Part shown: positions 12,979 to 19,062 of the stretch, piece after piece
How positions within the stretch are numbered: the stretch's first letter is position 1
How the letters are laid out: each line of letters opens with the position of its first letter
From: JAJDAN01 sp046583095
Lineage (GTDB): Bacteria > Myxococcota_A > UBA9160 > UBA4427
NCBI GenBank assembly: GCA_046583095.1
Contig: JAYGDB010000004.1
Coordinates: 1-19,062 of the forward strand
DNA: 19,062 nt
Reading direction: 5' to 3'
The notes under the pieces: model-generated
Seen by the model: the letters and a program-made list of their open reading frames with translations, nothing else
Told to the model about the DNA's origin: nothing
Database searches by the model: none
Translations under genes and position numbers: made by a program

Positions 12979-15798
12979 ATGACAAGGTATCACGCGGTAG
13001 CCGCCACCCGTGTCGGAGCAGCCGCCGTCACACTGATCGCCGGAATCTGGCTCGCCCCCGAGGCGAATGCCCAGTGTGTGCAGTCGGGCAACGACGTGCA
13101 GTGCACGGGCACGGACCCGGACGGCTTCAAGTCGATCCTCAGCGGGATCACGCTGACCGTCCAGCCCGGCGCCCACGTGCAGAACAACCAGACGGAGCCG
13201 TCCATCTCGCTGAAGAGCAACAGCGAAGTCACGATCCAGCAGGGAGGCGCCGCGACCGCCACGGGCGACTCCACCCAGGTCATCTCGACCGACGTGGGCA
13301 ATCTGGGCAATACCCTCACGAATCGCGGCGACATCATCATCTCAGGCAGCCAGACAACAGCAGTGGCTCTCGGGGCCGGCGGCGACCTCATCAACGAGGC
13401 GACCGGCCGCGTGCTGGCGTCCCCGGGCATCCTGGCCGGCAGCAGTGTCGGAGCTGAGGCCGGAAACGGCGGAAGCATCACGAACGACGGCCTGATTCAG
13501 GGCAGCGGCGACGGCAGTGTCGGCGTCGTCGCGCTCTCGAATGCTGCCGTCACGAACACTGGCACGATCAGCGCCCCCGGCGCGACCGGCAAGGGCGTCA
13601 TCATCGGAAACGGCTCGAGCCTCGACAACAGCGGCTCGGTCACGGCGACCGGCGTCGATGGAATCGGCGTCCGGCTCGACGGCGGCGCTAGCGTGACGAA
13701 TCTCGGCATGATCCAGGGTGGCGACGGGGTCGGTGCGGGGGTGCTCGTTCAAACCGGCGCCAACACCCTCTTCACGAACAGCGTCGGCGCCAGCGTCTCA
13801 GCCGCGAGCGGCATCGCGATCCAGGGGGCCGCGGGCCGCACCACCGTCCTGAATTCCGGAACGCTCGGCGGCGACGTCCTGCTCGACCGGGGCAACGACC
13901 TGTTCCGTTGGGCGACGGGGAGCAGCGTGACCGGCATCCTCGACGGAGGAGACGAAACCGACGACCTGATCCTGTTCCAGTCGGACGCAGCGAATCCGGT
14001 CGACGACACCTTCGACCTCGGGAACGGAGTGGGATTCGAGTCGCTTACGATCGGTAACCCGGGCGACGGCGGCAGCTGGACCCTGACCGGCAGCGGCAGC
14101 TACGCCAACGGCATTTTCGTCGTGGATGGAACCGCACACTTCGCCGACGGCATAACCGTCGGGGACGCGGTCACGGTACAGGGAGGCAAGGCACGGCTCG
14201 GGCACAGCGTGAGCTTCCTGAATGGCATCACCGTGAGCGGCGGGCGAGCCGTCTTCGAGCCCGACGGCAACACGCAGGCGGACCTGGTCGTCGCGAGCGG
14301 CGGCACGGCTAGCGTCGAAGGCCGGTCACCGCTGTCGGGCGACGTCAGATTCGGGAGTGGCTCGATCTACGAAGTGGGCTTTGATGCGACTAGTAACTCG
14401 CAACTCGATGTCGCCGGCACCATCGTCATCGAAGCCGGGGCGCGCCTGTCGCTGATCCAGCAGGACGCGACGCCCCAGGATCGGACGATCCGGGTCTTGA
14501 CGGCCACCGACACGTTTGCGGGCCAGTTCGACAGCATCACGGGTGACTCCGCGTTCCAGATCGTGACGGACCCGACCTACGACTCCTCGGGTGGCGTGAA
14601 CTTCCTCGACATCACCGTTCAGACGAGCTTCAGGCTGCCGGCCCGCTCGCCGAACCAGGCCCGGGTGGGCCAGTACCTCGATCTCCAGAGTCAGCTCGCG
14701 CCCTCCGACGACTTCGCCGCCTTCCTCTCCTCGCTCCAGGCCCTCACCAACGCGGCCGACGGTCGCCAAGCACTCGGAGCTCTACATCCCGAGTTCTACG
14801 ACGTGCACACGAGCGCATCGCTCCGAACGGGCAGTACCTACGCCAAGATGCTCGCCCGCCGGCCCCTCCGCTGCGAGACACTGACGGCGGCCGACCAGCC
14901 CAGGCGTTCGTCCCTCGAGCCGTGCGGGGAGCGAGGCCGAACGCAATGGATCGACGGCTTCGGTCGCTACACGAGTCGCAACGGCGATGATGACATGGCC
15001 GACTGGAGCTACGGCGGAGGCGGGATCGCCTTCGGAGTCGACCAGCGGTTCACCGACAGCGTGATGCTGTCCGCGATGGTGGGCAGCAGCCGCATGGCCC
15101 TCGACTTCGACGGAGCGGGCGACGGCTCGGTCACCACCTTCGACCTCGGCGTGGGAGGTGCCTGGCATCATGGCGGTACCCACGTACGCGGCGTGGTCGA
15201 GTACGGGCGCGGCTGGCACGAGACGCGCCGACATATCGAGATTCCGGGATTCCAACGTCTCGCCCTCTCGAATCACCAGAGCCACCGACTCACGAGCCGC
15301 CTCGAAGCCGGGCACACCTTCGTGTTCGCGCCTTTCGAGATCGGTCCCCTGGCTGGCGTCGAGTACTCGGTGTTGCGTGAATCAGTGGTTTCCGAGCGCA
15401 ATGCCGGGGTCGTAGCTCTCGATGTGAACCCCCACTCCAGTTCGCTGCTCACGACCCAGGCCGGCCTCCGCGCGGGACTGACCCTCGTCAAGCAGGCCTA
15501 TGCTGGCAAGTGGCTCGAGTGGGCGGACGGCGTGTGGCGGCCTGAGTTCACGGCTAGCTGGACGCAGGTCTGGAAGGGCTACAACCGTGCACTAGACGCG
15601 AAGCTCAGGGGTGCGCCGGCGGCTACACCCGAGTTCCGCACCCGAACCCGAGACGCGCAGTGGGGCGCTGACCTCGCAGTTCGCGTGAGCTTCCAGCCCC
15701 ATGGCTCCCGCAACAGCATCGAAGCGGGCTACGAGGCCTTCCTCGGCGACGGCAACCTCTCCCACGCCGCGATGGTGCGCCTCCGGATGCCCCTCTAG
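12979..15798 (+). CDS. Autotransporter (type Va) with beta-helix passenger and outer-membrane barrel
   Basis: A 939-residue surface protein. A Sec signal peptide (1-31, ending PEANA) precedes a short Cys-pair segment (C33 to C42, CVQSGNDVQC). Residues about 108-340 are degenerate repeats of the NTGTI / NSGSV / NLGMI kind with alternating hydrophobic residues, expected to fold as a right-handed parallel beta-helix. More beta-helix-like repeats run to about 540. A junction-like segment (ALGALHPEFYDVHTSASL) and a second Cys pair (RCETLT...EPC) precede the autotransporter barrel (about 655-939), which begins QWIDGFGRYTSRNGDDD. The barrel ends VRLRMPL, with Leu instead of the usual terminal Phe/Trp. 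No catalytic motif is seen in the passenger. ATG 12979 is chosen for the signal peptide; GTG 12970 is an alternative, and neither has a strong ribosome binding site. It converges with the sulfotransferase, overlapping by 4 bases. Confidence 0.88.
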   Translation: MTRYHAVAATRVGAAAVTLIAGIWLAPEANAQCVQSGNDVQCTGTDPDGFKSILSGITLTVQPGAHVQNNQTEPSISLKSNSEVTIQQGGAATATGDSTQVISTDVGNLGNTLTNRGDIIISGSQTTAVALGAGGDLINEATGRVLASPGILAGSSVGAEAGNGGSITNDGLIQGSGDGSVGVVALSNAAVTNTGTISAPGATGKGVIIGNGSSLDNSGSVTATGVDGIGVRLDGGASVTNLGMIQGGDGVGAGVLVQTGANTLFTNSVGASVSAASGIAIQGAAGRTTVLNSGTLGGDVLLDRGNDLFRWATGSSVTGILDGGDETDDLILFQSDAANPVDDTFDLGNGVGFESLTIGNPGDGGSWTLTGSGSYANGIFVVDGTAHFADGITVGDAVTVQGGKARLGHSVSFLNGITVSGGRAVFEPDGNTQADLVVASGGTASVEGRSPLSGDVRFGSGSIYEVGFDATSNSQLDVAGTIVIEAGARLSLIQQDATPQDRTIRVLTATDTFAGQFDSITGDSAFQIVTDPTYDSSGGVNFLDITVQTSFRLPARSPNQARVGQYLDLQSQLAPSDDFAAFLSSLQALTNAADGRQALGALHPEFYDVHTSASLRTGSTYAKMLARRPLRCETLTAADQPRRSSLEPCGERGRTQWIDGFGRYTSRNGDDDMADWSYGGGGIAFGVDQRFTDSVMLSAMVGSSRMALDFDGAGDGSVTTFDLGVGGAWHHGGTHVRGVVEYGRGWHETRRHIEIPGFQRLALSNHQSHRLTSRLEAGHTFVFAPFEIGPLAGVEYSVLRESVVSERNAGVVALDVNPHSSSLLTTQAGLRAGLTLVKQAYAGKWLEWADGVWRPEFTASWTQVWKGYNRALDAKLRGAPAATPEFRTRTRDAQWGADLAVRVSFQPHGSRNSIEAGYEAFLGDGNLSHAAMVRLRMPL

Positions 15799-16778
15799 CC
15801 CAGCAGCGCGCGACCCGGTTCGCACGCTTCTCGGAGCAGGTCCTGTTCGCAGGCGGGAAGGCTCGCGAACCGACTGGGGGGAGTCCCGCTTACGAGATCC
15901 GCAGCTCGCTCGATCCAATCCCCCACCTCGAGTTCGAAGAAGTCGCAGATGCCTGCAAGCACCTCGCGGGGCTTGGCGACGAGATCCTCGAAACGGACTT
16001 CGCGGTAGCGCTCGGCCCCGAGGTGCCGCGCAGCTTCGAATCCGTGGACGATCTGATCGCTCCAATAGCGGCCGTAGTAGGTCACACTGGGCTGTCCGCC
16101 CAGGATTTGAGAGATCGCATCCGAAGGCTTCGGAGGAGCATTGAAGTCGATTTCCGAAATGCTCGGTCCCTTGCCTTCGGCCGCGCCGTATAGAATCGCG
16201 ATCGACAGCCGGTAGGAGTGATGCTCGCGCATCGAGAGCGCCGCCTCGTAAGCGTCCCGATGGATATGTAGGAAGCGAGCCCGCGGGAAGCTCTCGCTCA
16301 GCGCCGGCAGGTAATCGACCGACGAACCCGCTCGTTCGATCCAGAGATCGCGCCCCAGCCGCGCGCACAGCCAAGCAAGCAGTGCCCGGTGATGCCGAAC
16401 CGGCGGCTGGCTCGGCAACCTCCGGCAGAACGTCATCATTTCGTCGTAGAGGCGATCTGGATCCTCCGAGAGCCGTGGCAGCATCGAGACCAGCACCCAG
16501 GGAAGGGCCTCGTCCCTGGCGTAGCGTCCACCCTCACCGAAGGGATAGGTGATCTCCGCGACCTCGTAGCCCCGGCGCAGCACCGCCGTCACGACGGGCT
16601 GTTCGGCTCCGATCAACTCGGCGAACTCCGGTCCGGTCATCGGTTCGGGCTGGAAGCGCCGGAAGACATCGAGACCATTGAAGTACTCGAAGATGCTCAG
16701 AGTGGCGGGGTTCTCGGCCAACATCCGCGACAGCAGCGTCGATCCGCAGCGTCCCGTTCCGACGATGAAGCGGTCCAT
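15795..16778 (-). CDS. Sulfotransferase family protein
   Basis: A 327-residue predicted PAPS-dependent sulfotransferase. The 5'-phosphosulfate loop is VGTGRCGSTLLSRML (6-20), directly at the N-terminus. The 3'-phosphate site is probably RFLHIHRDAYEAALSMREHH (168-187) with R174 and S182. VRFEDLVAKPREVL near residue 285 is the third family landmark. It is cytoplasmic, with no signal peptide or membrane anchor. The ATG at 16778 is chosen because the conserved loop starts six residues later; a frame extending to 16970 lies inside the divergent gene. No ribosome binding site is seen and a TAGAGT box ends 7 bases before the ATG, so translation may be leaderless. The acceptor could be a lipid, sugar or small metabolite. 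The first 16 bases are separated from the divergent DUF1214 gene by only 19 bases, suggesting joint control. Confidence 0.85.
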   Translation of the reverse strand: MDRFIVGTGRCGSTLLSRMLAENPATLSIFEYFNGLDVFRRFQPEPMTGPEFAELIGAEQPVVTAVLRRGYEVAEITYPFGEGGRYARDEALPWVLVSMLPRLSEDPDRLYDEMMTFCRRLPSQPPVRHHRALLAWLCARLGRDLWIERAGSSVDYLPALSESFPRARFLHIHRDAYEAALSMREHHSYRLSIAILYGAAEGKGPSISEIDFNAPPKPSDAISQILGGQPSVTYYGRYWSDQIVHGFEAARHLGAERYREVRFEDLVAKPREVLAGICDFFELEVGDWIERAADLVSGTPPSRFASLPACEQDLLREACEPGRALLG

Positions 16779-16782
16779 CCGC

Positions 16783-16793
16783 GATACTCTATC
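16783..16793. promoter_or_regulatory. Symmetrical divergent promoter core GATACTCTATC
   Basis: This 11-bp core lies in the 19-bp gap between two divergent start codons (16778 on -, 16798 on +). GATA-CTC-TATC is symmetrical. Read leftward it gives the extended -10 TGATAGAGT (16786-16794), 7 bases before the sulfotransferase ATG. Read rightward GATACT (16783-16788) or TACTCT (16785-16790) lies 9 or 7 bases before the other ATG. Both transcripts would start within about 3 bases of their ATG. No ribosome binding site fits in the gap for either gene. Confidence 0.45.
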
Positions 16794-16797
16794 AGCT

Positions 16798-18006
16798 ATG
16801 CCCGCCCCCGATCCCGGCGATCCCCGCATCATGGACGGCGCTGCCTGGCAGCGCTTCTGCGAGCAACTCCGTCGCTCGAGCGACCTCGTCCTGGGCGAGG
16901 GGGTCGCCGCTTCCCCCCGGTCTAGGGCGGAGGGCTTCCAGTATCTCACGCGCTTCCTCGAAGCGGGCATCCGACTGTGTGTGTCCCACGCAGATCCCGA
17001 CTATCCCGTCTTCGGTCGCATGATCGAGTACACGATGACGTGGGGGCTCGATGCACCGGATTGCCTCTACGTCTACGCGGCCCTCCGCGGCGACGCGGCG
17101 TACCGCATCGAGGGCTGGCGCGGCACCGCCAACCACATCGACATCCAGGTGAACGCAGGTCACTACGCGATGGGGGACGTCGCCTCCTGGGAAACGATCT
17201 CATCCATGAGTGGCTTCGACCTCGAGACCGACAGCGAGGGAAACTTCGAACTGGTGCTCGGCGGCGAGCGGGGCCGGCACGCCAACTGGCTGGCGCTGCG
17301 CGAGGACGCCGGCTTCCTGCTCATCCGGCAGTACTTCAACGACTGGGAGACGGAACGACCTGCGGATCTCCTGATCGAACGAATCGGCGCCGATTACCCG
17401 ATTCCGCCGGCCCGCAGCGACCGGGTAGCCGACCAACTCGAGCTTCTCGAGACCTGGCTGGACCGGGGCGGTGCCTTGTGGGAGCAGATGAGCCGGAGCT
17501 TCCTGGGCCTGGAGCCGAATACCCTGCTCGTCCACCTGCCGGAAAACGCAGGGGAGCACACCGGCATGGCCGGCCAAGCGTATGGAATCGGGAACTTCCG
17601 GTGCGCTCCCGGACAAGCCGTGATCGTCGAGTTCAGCCCACCCGACTGCCACCACTGGAGTGTCAGCCTCGCCAACTACTACTGGCAGAGCATCGACTAC
17701 GCGACTCGCCAGACGTCCCTCAACGGCCATCAAGCGCTGCTGGATGAGGACGGCGTGTTCCGTGCCGTGATCGCTCACGAAGATCCCGCTTTCGCGAACT
17801 GGCTCGACACGGGGGGCCACACGGAAGGTTCGATTGCAGCACGCTTCCTGCGTGCGGAGTCGGCCCCGGCACCGAAGCTGCGTGTCGTCCCGCATGCAAG
17901 GCTCGCTGCGGAACTCCCCGACACCACGAAGCGCATCGACCCGGCCACCCGCAGCGAGATCCTCGCATGCAGGCGCCGGGCCGTGCTTCGCCGTTATCGG
18001 GTGTAA
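16798..18006 (+). CDS. DUF1214 domain-containing protein
   Basis: A 402-residue protein without signal peptide or membrane segment. The C-terminal half carries the DUF1214 pattern: GNFRCAPGQAVIVEFSPPDC, then HHWSVSLANYYWQSIDYATR (about 285-304), a QTSLNGHQA turn, and EDPAFANWLDTGGHTEGSIAARF, in which the Trp-Leu-Asp-Thr-Gly-Gly-His block is conserved in this family. The N-terminal half (FQYLTRFLEAGIRLCV, YTMTWGLDAPDCLYVYAALR, YRIEGWRGTANHIDIQVNAG) matches the companion region usual in long DUF1214 proteins. The biochemical function of this family is unknown, and nothing here fixes it. The ATG at 16798 is chosen because upstream extension would enter the divergent sulfotransferase; no ribosome binding site is visible. 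It may share a promoter and pathway with the sulfotransferase. Confidence 0.82.
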   Translation: MPAPDPGDPRIMDGAAWQRFCEQLRRSSDLVLGEGVAASPRSRAEGFQYLTRFLEAGIRLCVSHADPDYPVFGRMIEYTMTWGLDAPDCLYVYAALRGDAAYRIEGWRGTANHIDIQVNAGHYAMGDVASWETISSMSGFDLETDSEGNFELVLGGERGRHANWLALREDAGFLLIRQYFNDWETERPADLLIERIGADYPIPPARSDRVADQLELLETWLDRGGALWEQMSRSFLGLEPNTLLVHLPENAGEHTGMAGQAYGIGNFRCAPGQAVIVEFSPPDCHHWSVSLANYYWQSIDYATRQTSLNGHQALLDEDGVFRAVIAHEDPAFANWLDTGGHTEGSIAARFLRAESAPAPKLRVVPHARLAAELPDTTKRIDPATRSEILACRRRAVLRRYRV

Positions 18007-18018
18007 CGATCTTCCTCT

Positions 18019-18519
18019 CTAGTAGTGCGCCACCACCGGAATCGCGATCCGGTTGGCACGGCCCACCGCCGTCTGATGTACCGGAAGGTCGGTGACATCT
18101 CGGCCGAGGAAGATGGCGCTGCCCAACATCTCCCCACTGAGGAAGCACTGGGCGCTACCCACAAAGTCGACATCCTTCGAGATGTCCGACGCGAGCAGCC
18201 AGCGCAGGCCCCGGGGCGGAACGCGCACCCGCCCGCGACCGGCGGGCTTGCCCTCGTAGTCGAAGGCGACGCAGAAGGCTACGCCCCGACGATTGGCCAG
18301 GTTCGTGATCACGATCGCGGTGTCAGCCACGTCGCGATCCGGGTCGGGCGGAAGGTCGATTCGGTCCCTCAACGACGCGGCATCGCGCTCGATATCGCGC
18401 AACGGCTCGACGTCTCGGCCTGAAGCAGCCGGGGCGACGAAGGCACCCATCAGGGCGGTCACCGCAAGCGCGGTGACCCAACGGGCGGAACGGGTCTTGA
18501 CGGAATTAATACGTCGCAT
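18019..18519 (-). CDS. Small secreted protein of unknown function
   Basis: A 166-residue protein I do not recognise. Residues 1-34 form a Sec signal peptide: MRRINSVKTRSARW, then a hydrophobic core ending FVAPAASG. A charged stretch (DVEPLRDIERDAASLRDRID, 36-55) that may be helical follows. Residues 66-166 look like a compact beta-domain: TAIVITNLANRRGVAFCVAF, VRVPPRGLRWLLASDIS and FVGSAQCFLSGEM, with two cysteines that could form a disulfide in the periplasm. The ATG at 18519 has an excellent ribosome binding site, AAGGAG, 7 bases upstream. It lies downstream of a near-consensus promoter carrying two operator-like inverted repeats, so its expression is probably switched strongly. It converges with the DUF1214 gene (12-base gap) and diverges from a probable outer-membrane protein. 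Confidence 0.82.
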   Translation of the reverse strand: MRRINSVKTRSARWVTALAVTALMGAFVAPAASGRDVEPLRDIERDAASLRDRIDLPPDPDRDVADTAIVITNLANRRGVAFCVAFDYEGKPAGRGRVRVPPRGLRWLLASDISKDVDFVGSAQCFLSGEMLGSAIFLGRDVTDLPVHQTAVGRANRIAIPVVAHY

Positions 18520-18587
18520 GGGGTATCTCCTTGGGAGGGGGTGCTCACCGAAGACCGAGTCCTGCGGTCAGCCCCTTGTGTAAGAAA

Positions 18588-18602
18588 TGGGAAATTTTCC
18601 CA
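18588..18602. promoter_or_regulatory. Operator-like inverted repeat, site 1 (TGGGAA-ATT-TTCCCA)
   Basis: A perfect inverted repeat, in fact 7-base arms TGGGAAA/TTTCCCA around one T. It has the same TGGGAA-N3-TTCCCA form as site 2, centre to centre 34 bases apart. It lies just after the predicted transcription start (about 18606, minus strand) of the secreted-protein gene, a usual place for a repressor operator. No regulator is encoded next to it. Confidence 0.65.
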
Positions 18603-18613
18603 CTTCGAGACAC

Positions 18614-18642
18614 AATATATGTGGGAATCTTTCCCACGTCAA
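18614..18642 (-). promoter_or_regulatory. Near-consensus sigma70 promoter facing the secreted-protein gene
   Basis: On the minus strand TTGACG (18637-18642) and TATATT (18614-18619) are separated by exactly 17 bases, each one mismatch from consensus. Transcription would begin near 18606, leaving a leader of about 87 bases before the ATG at 18519. The 17-base spacer contains the whole of inverted repeat site 2. The region is AT-richer than the surrounding DNA. Confidence 0.7.
18622..18636. promoter_or_regulatory. Operator-like inverted repeat, site 2 (TGGGAA-TCT-TTCCCA)
   Basis: A perfect inverted repeat; with one more base on each side the arms are GTGGGAA/TTCCCAC (18621-18637). It lies between the -35 and -10 boxes of the minus-strand promoter and immediately follows a possible plus-strand -10 (TATATG, 18616-18621) for the outer-membrane protein gene. 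A protein bound here would cover both promoters. Confidence 0.65.
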
Positions 18643-18654
18643 GGGCTTTTTGCG

Positions 18655-19062
18655 ATGTCTACAAGGCGGTATGCAGACCGGGTGCAGCGACCCTTCTGCC
18701 TCGCGCTGATGCTGTGCATCCCGTGCGCACCGGTCGTTCAGGCGAACGACGAAGCGCTCGCGCGCTGGCTACACGGCGAACTTCGGGCGGCCACCGGCAT
18801 CGACTACAGCCGCGGCGACTACGGGCACGAGACAGAGACAGAGATGCTCTACGTGCCCTTCACACTCACGTACCTCTTCGATCAGTTCGCGCCCTCGCCC
18901 ACCCCGCGCGACCAACTCGAGCTGAAGCTGAGCGTTCCCTACCTCGAAGTGGACGGGCCGATCGAGGCAGGTGCCGAGGTGTCGGCTCGCGAGCGCGGCA
19001 TCGGCGACGTGCTGATCGGAGCCTCGTATCTTTACTATCCCGAGCGCACCGGGCTACCCGCA
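18655..19062 (+). CDS. Probable outer-membrane beta-barrel protein, N-terminal part (cut by window edge)
   Basis: The first 136 codons are visible and the frame is open to the right edge. Residues 1-30 look like a Sec signal peptide (MSTRRYADRVQRPF, a hydrophobic core, cleavage near VVQA). The mature part has short alternating strands: TEMLYVPFTLTYLFDQF, LELKLSVPYLEVDGP and RGIGDVLIGASYLYYP. The last two resemble the SVPYxxVDGP...GxGDxxxGAxY pattern of the transporter/phenol-degradation MetA-like outer-membrane family, so a barrel porin-like protein is likely. The ATG at 18655 has AGGG at 18642-18645 as a weak ribosome binding site. It diverges from the small secreted protein across a 135-bp operator region and is probably co-regulated with it. 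Confidence 0.65.
   Translation, partial: MSTRRYADRVQRPFCLALMLCIPCAPVVQANDEALARWLHGELRAATGIDYSRGDYGHETETEMLYVPFTLTYLFDQFAPSPTPRDQLELKLSVPYLEVDGPIEAGAEVSARERGIGDVLIGASYLYYPERTGLPA

Noticed and set aside
13300..13990. Repeated sequence units that might be a tandem repeat or CRISPR-like array
   Set aside because: The repeats are degenerate at DNA level, in frame, and encode beta-helix rungs of the autotransporter passenger.
18610..18625. NrdR-box-like ACACAATATATGTGG
   Set aside because: It resembles half of the NrdR box, but the second half lacks one base and the TTGTGT end. It is better explained as the -10 region of the minus-strand promoter next to the GTGGGAA repeat. No ribonucleotide reductase gene is nearby.
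18621..18650. Hairpin GTGGGAA-TCT-TTCCCAC followed by a T-run as a terminator
   Set aside because: The T-run starts about ten bases after the stem, there is no plus-strand gene upstream to terminate, and the same repeat occurs 34 bases away, so an operator is more likely.

Overview
The window is GC-rich, densely packed DNA from a Gram-negative bacterium. Supporting signs are an autotransporter with an outer-membrane barrel, several Sec signal peptides, a periplasmic enzyme fusion and an outer-membrane-type protein at the right edge. The mix of acyl-CoA dehydrogenase, family III CoA-transferase, phytanoyl-CoA-dioxygenase-like enzymes, amidohydrolase, sulfotransferase and DUF1214 protein suits a metabolically versatile environmental proteobacterium or a deltaproteobacterial/Myxococcota-like lineage. 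No rRNA or marker gene is present, so this placement is only a guess. No tRNA, rRNA, CRISPR array, transposase or phage gene was seen.

Left part (1-2883): the end of urtB, then urtC, urtD and urtE, tightly coupled, encode the permeases and ATPases of a urea ABC importer. The binding protein gene urtA would lie upstream. Next (2884-5745) come a metal-dependent amidohydrolase behind a TATAAT box and, convergent to it, two overlapping phytanoyl-CoA dioxygenase family genes. At 5875-7131 a minus-strand gene encodes an exported fusion of cyclohexadienyl dehydratase (PheC-like) and a gamma-class chorismate mutase (AroQ). On sequence grounds it could carry chorismate to phenylpyruvate in the periplasm.

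Middle part (7287-12813): an acyl-CoA dehydrogenase, a stand-alone receiver-domain response regulator on the opposite strand, a double-domain CaiB/BaiF CoA-transferase, and a NAMPT-type nicotinamide phosphoribosyltransferase (NadV) convergent with it. The dehydrogenase and CoA-transferase probably serve acyl-CoA catabolism of an unknown substrate.

Right part (12979-19062): an autotransporter divergent from nadV, a sulfotransferase and a DUF1214 protein divergent from one another across only 19 bp, a small secreted protein of unknown function, and the start of a probable outer-membrane protein. The last two diverge from a 135-bp region. It holds a near-consensus sigma70 promoter facing the secreted protein, with two copies of the inverted repeat TGGGAA-N3-TTCCCA placed like repressor operators.

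The most interesting points are the PheC-AroQ fusion, the twin-operator promoter at 18588-18642, the 19-bp symmetrical divergent promoter at 16783-16793 that appears to make two nearly leaderless mRNAs, and the CoA-transferase fusion whose first half has Glu where the family has its catalytic Asp. No clearly new multi-gene system was recognised.
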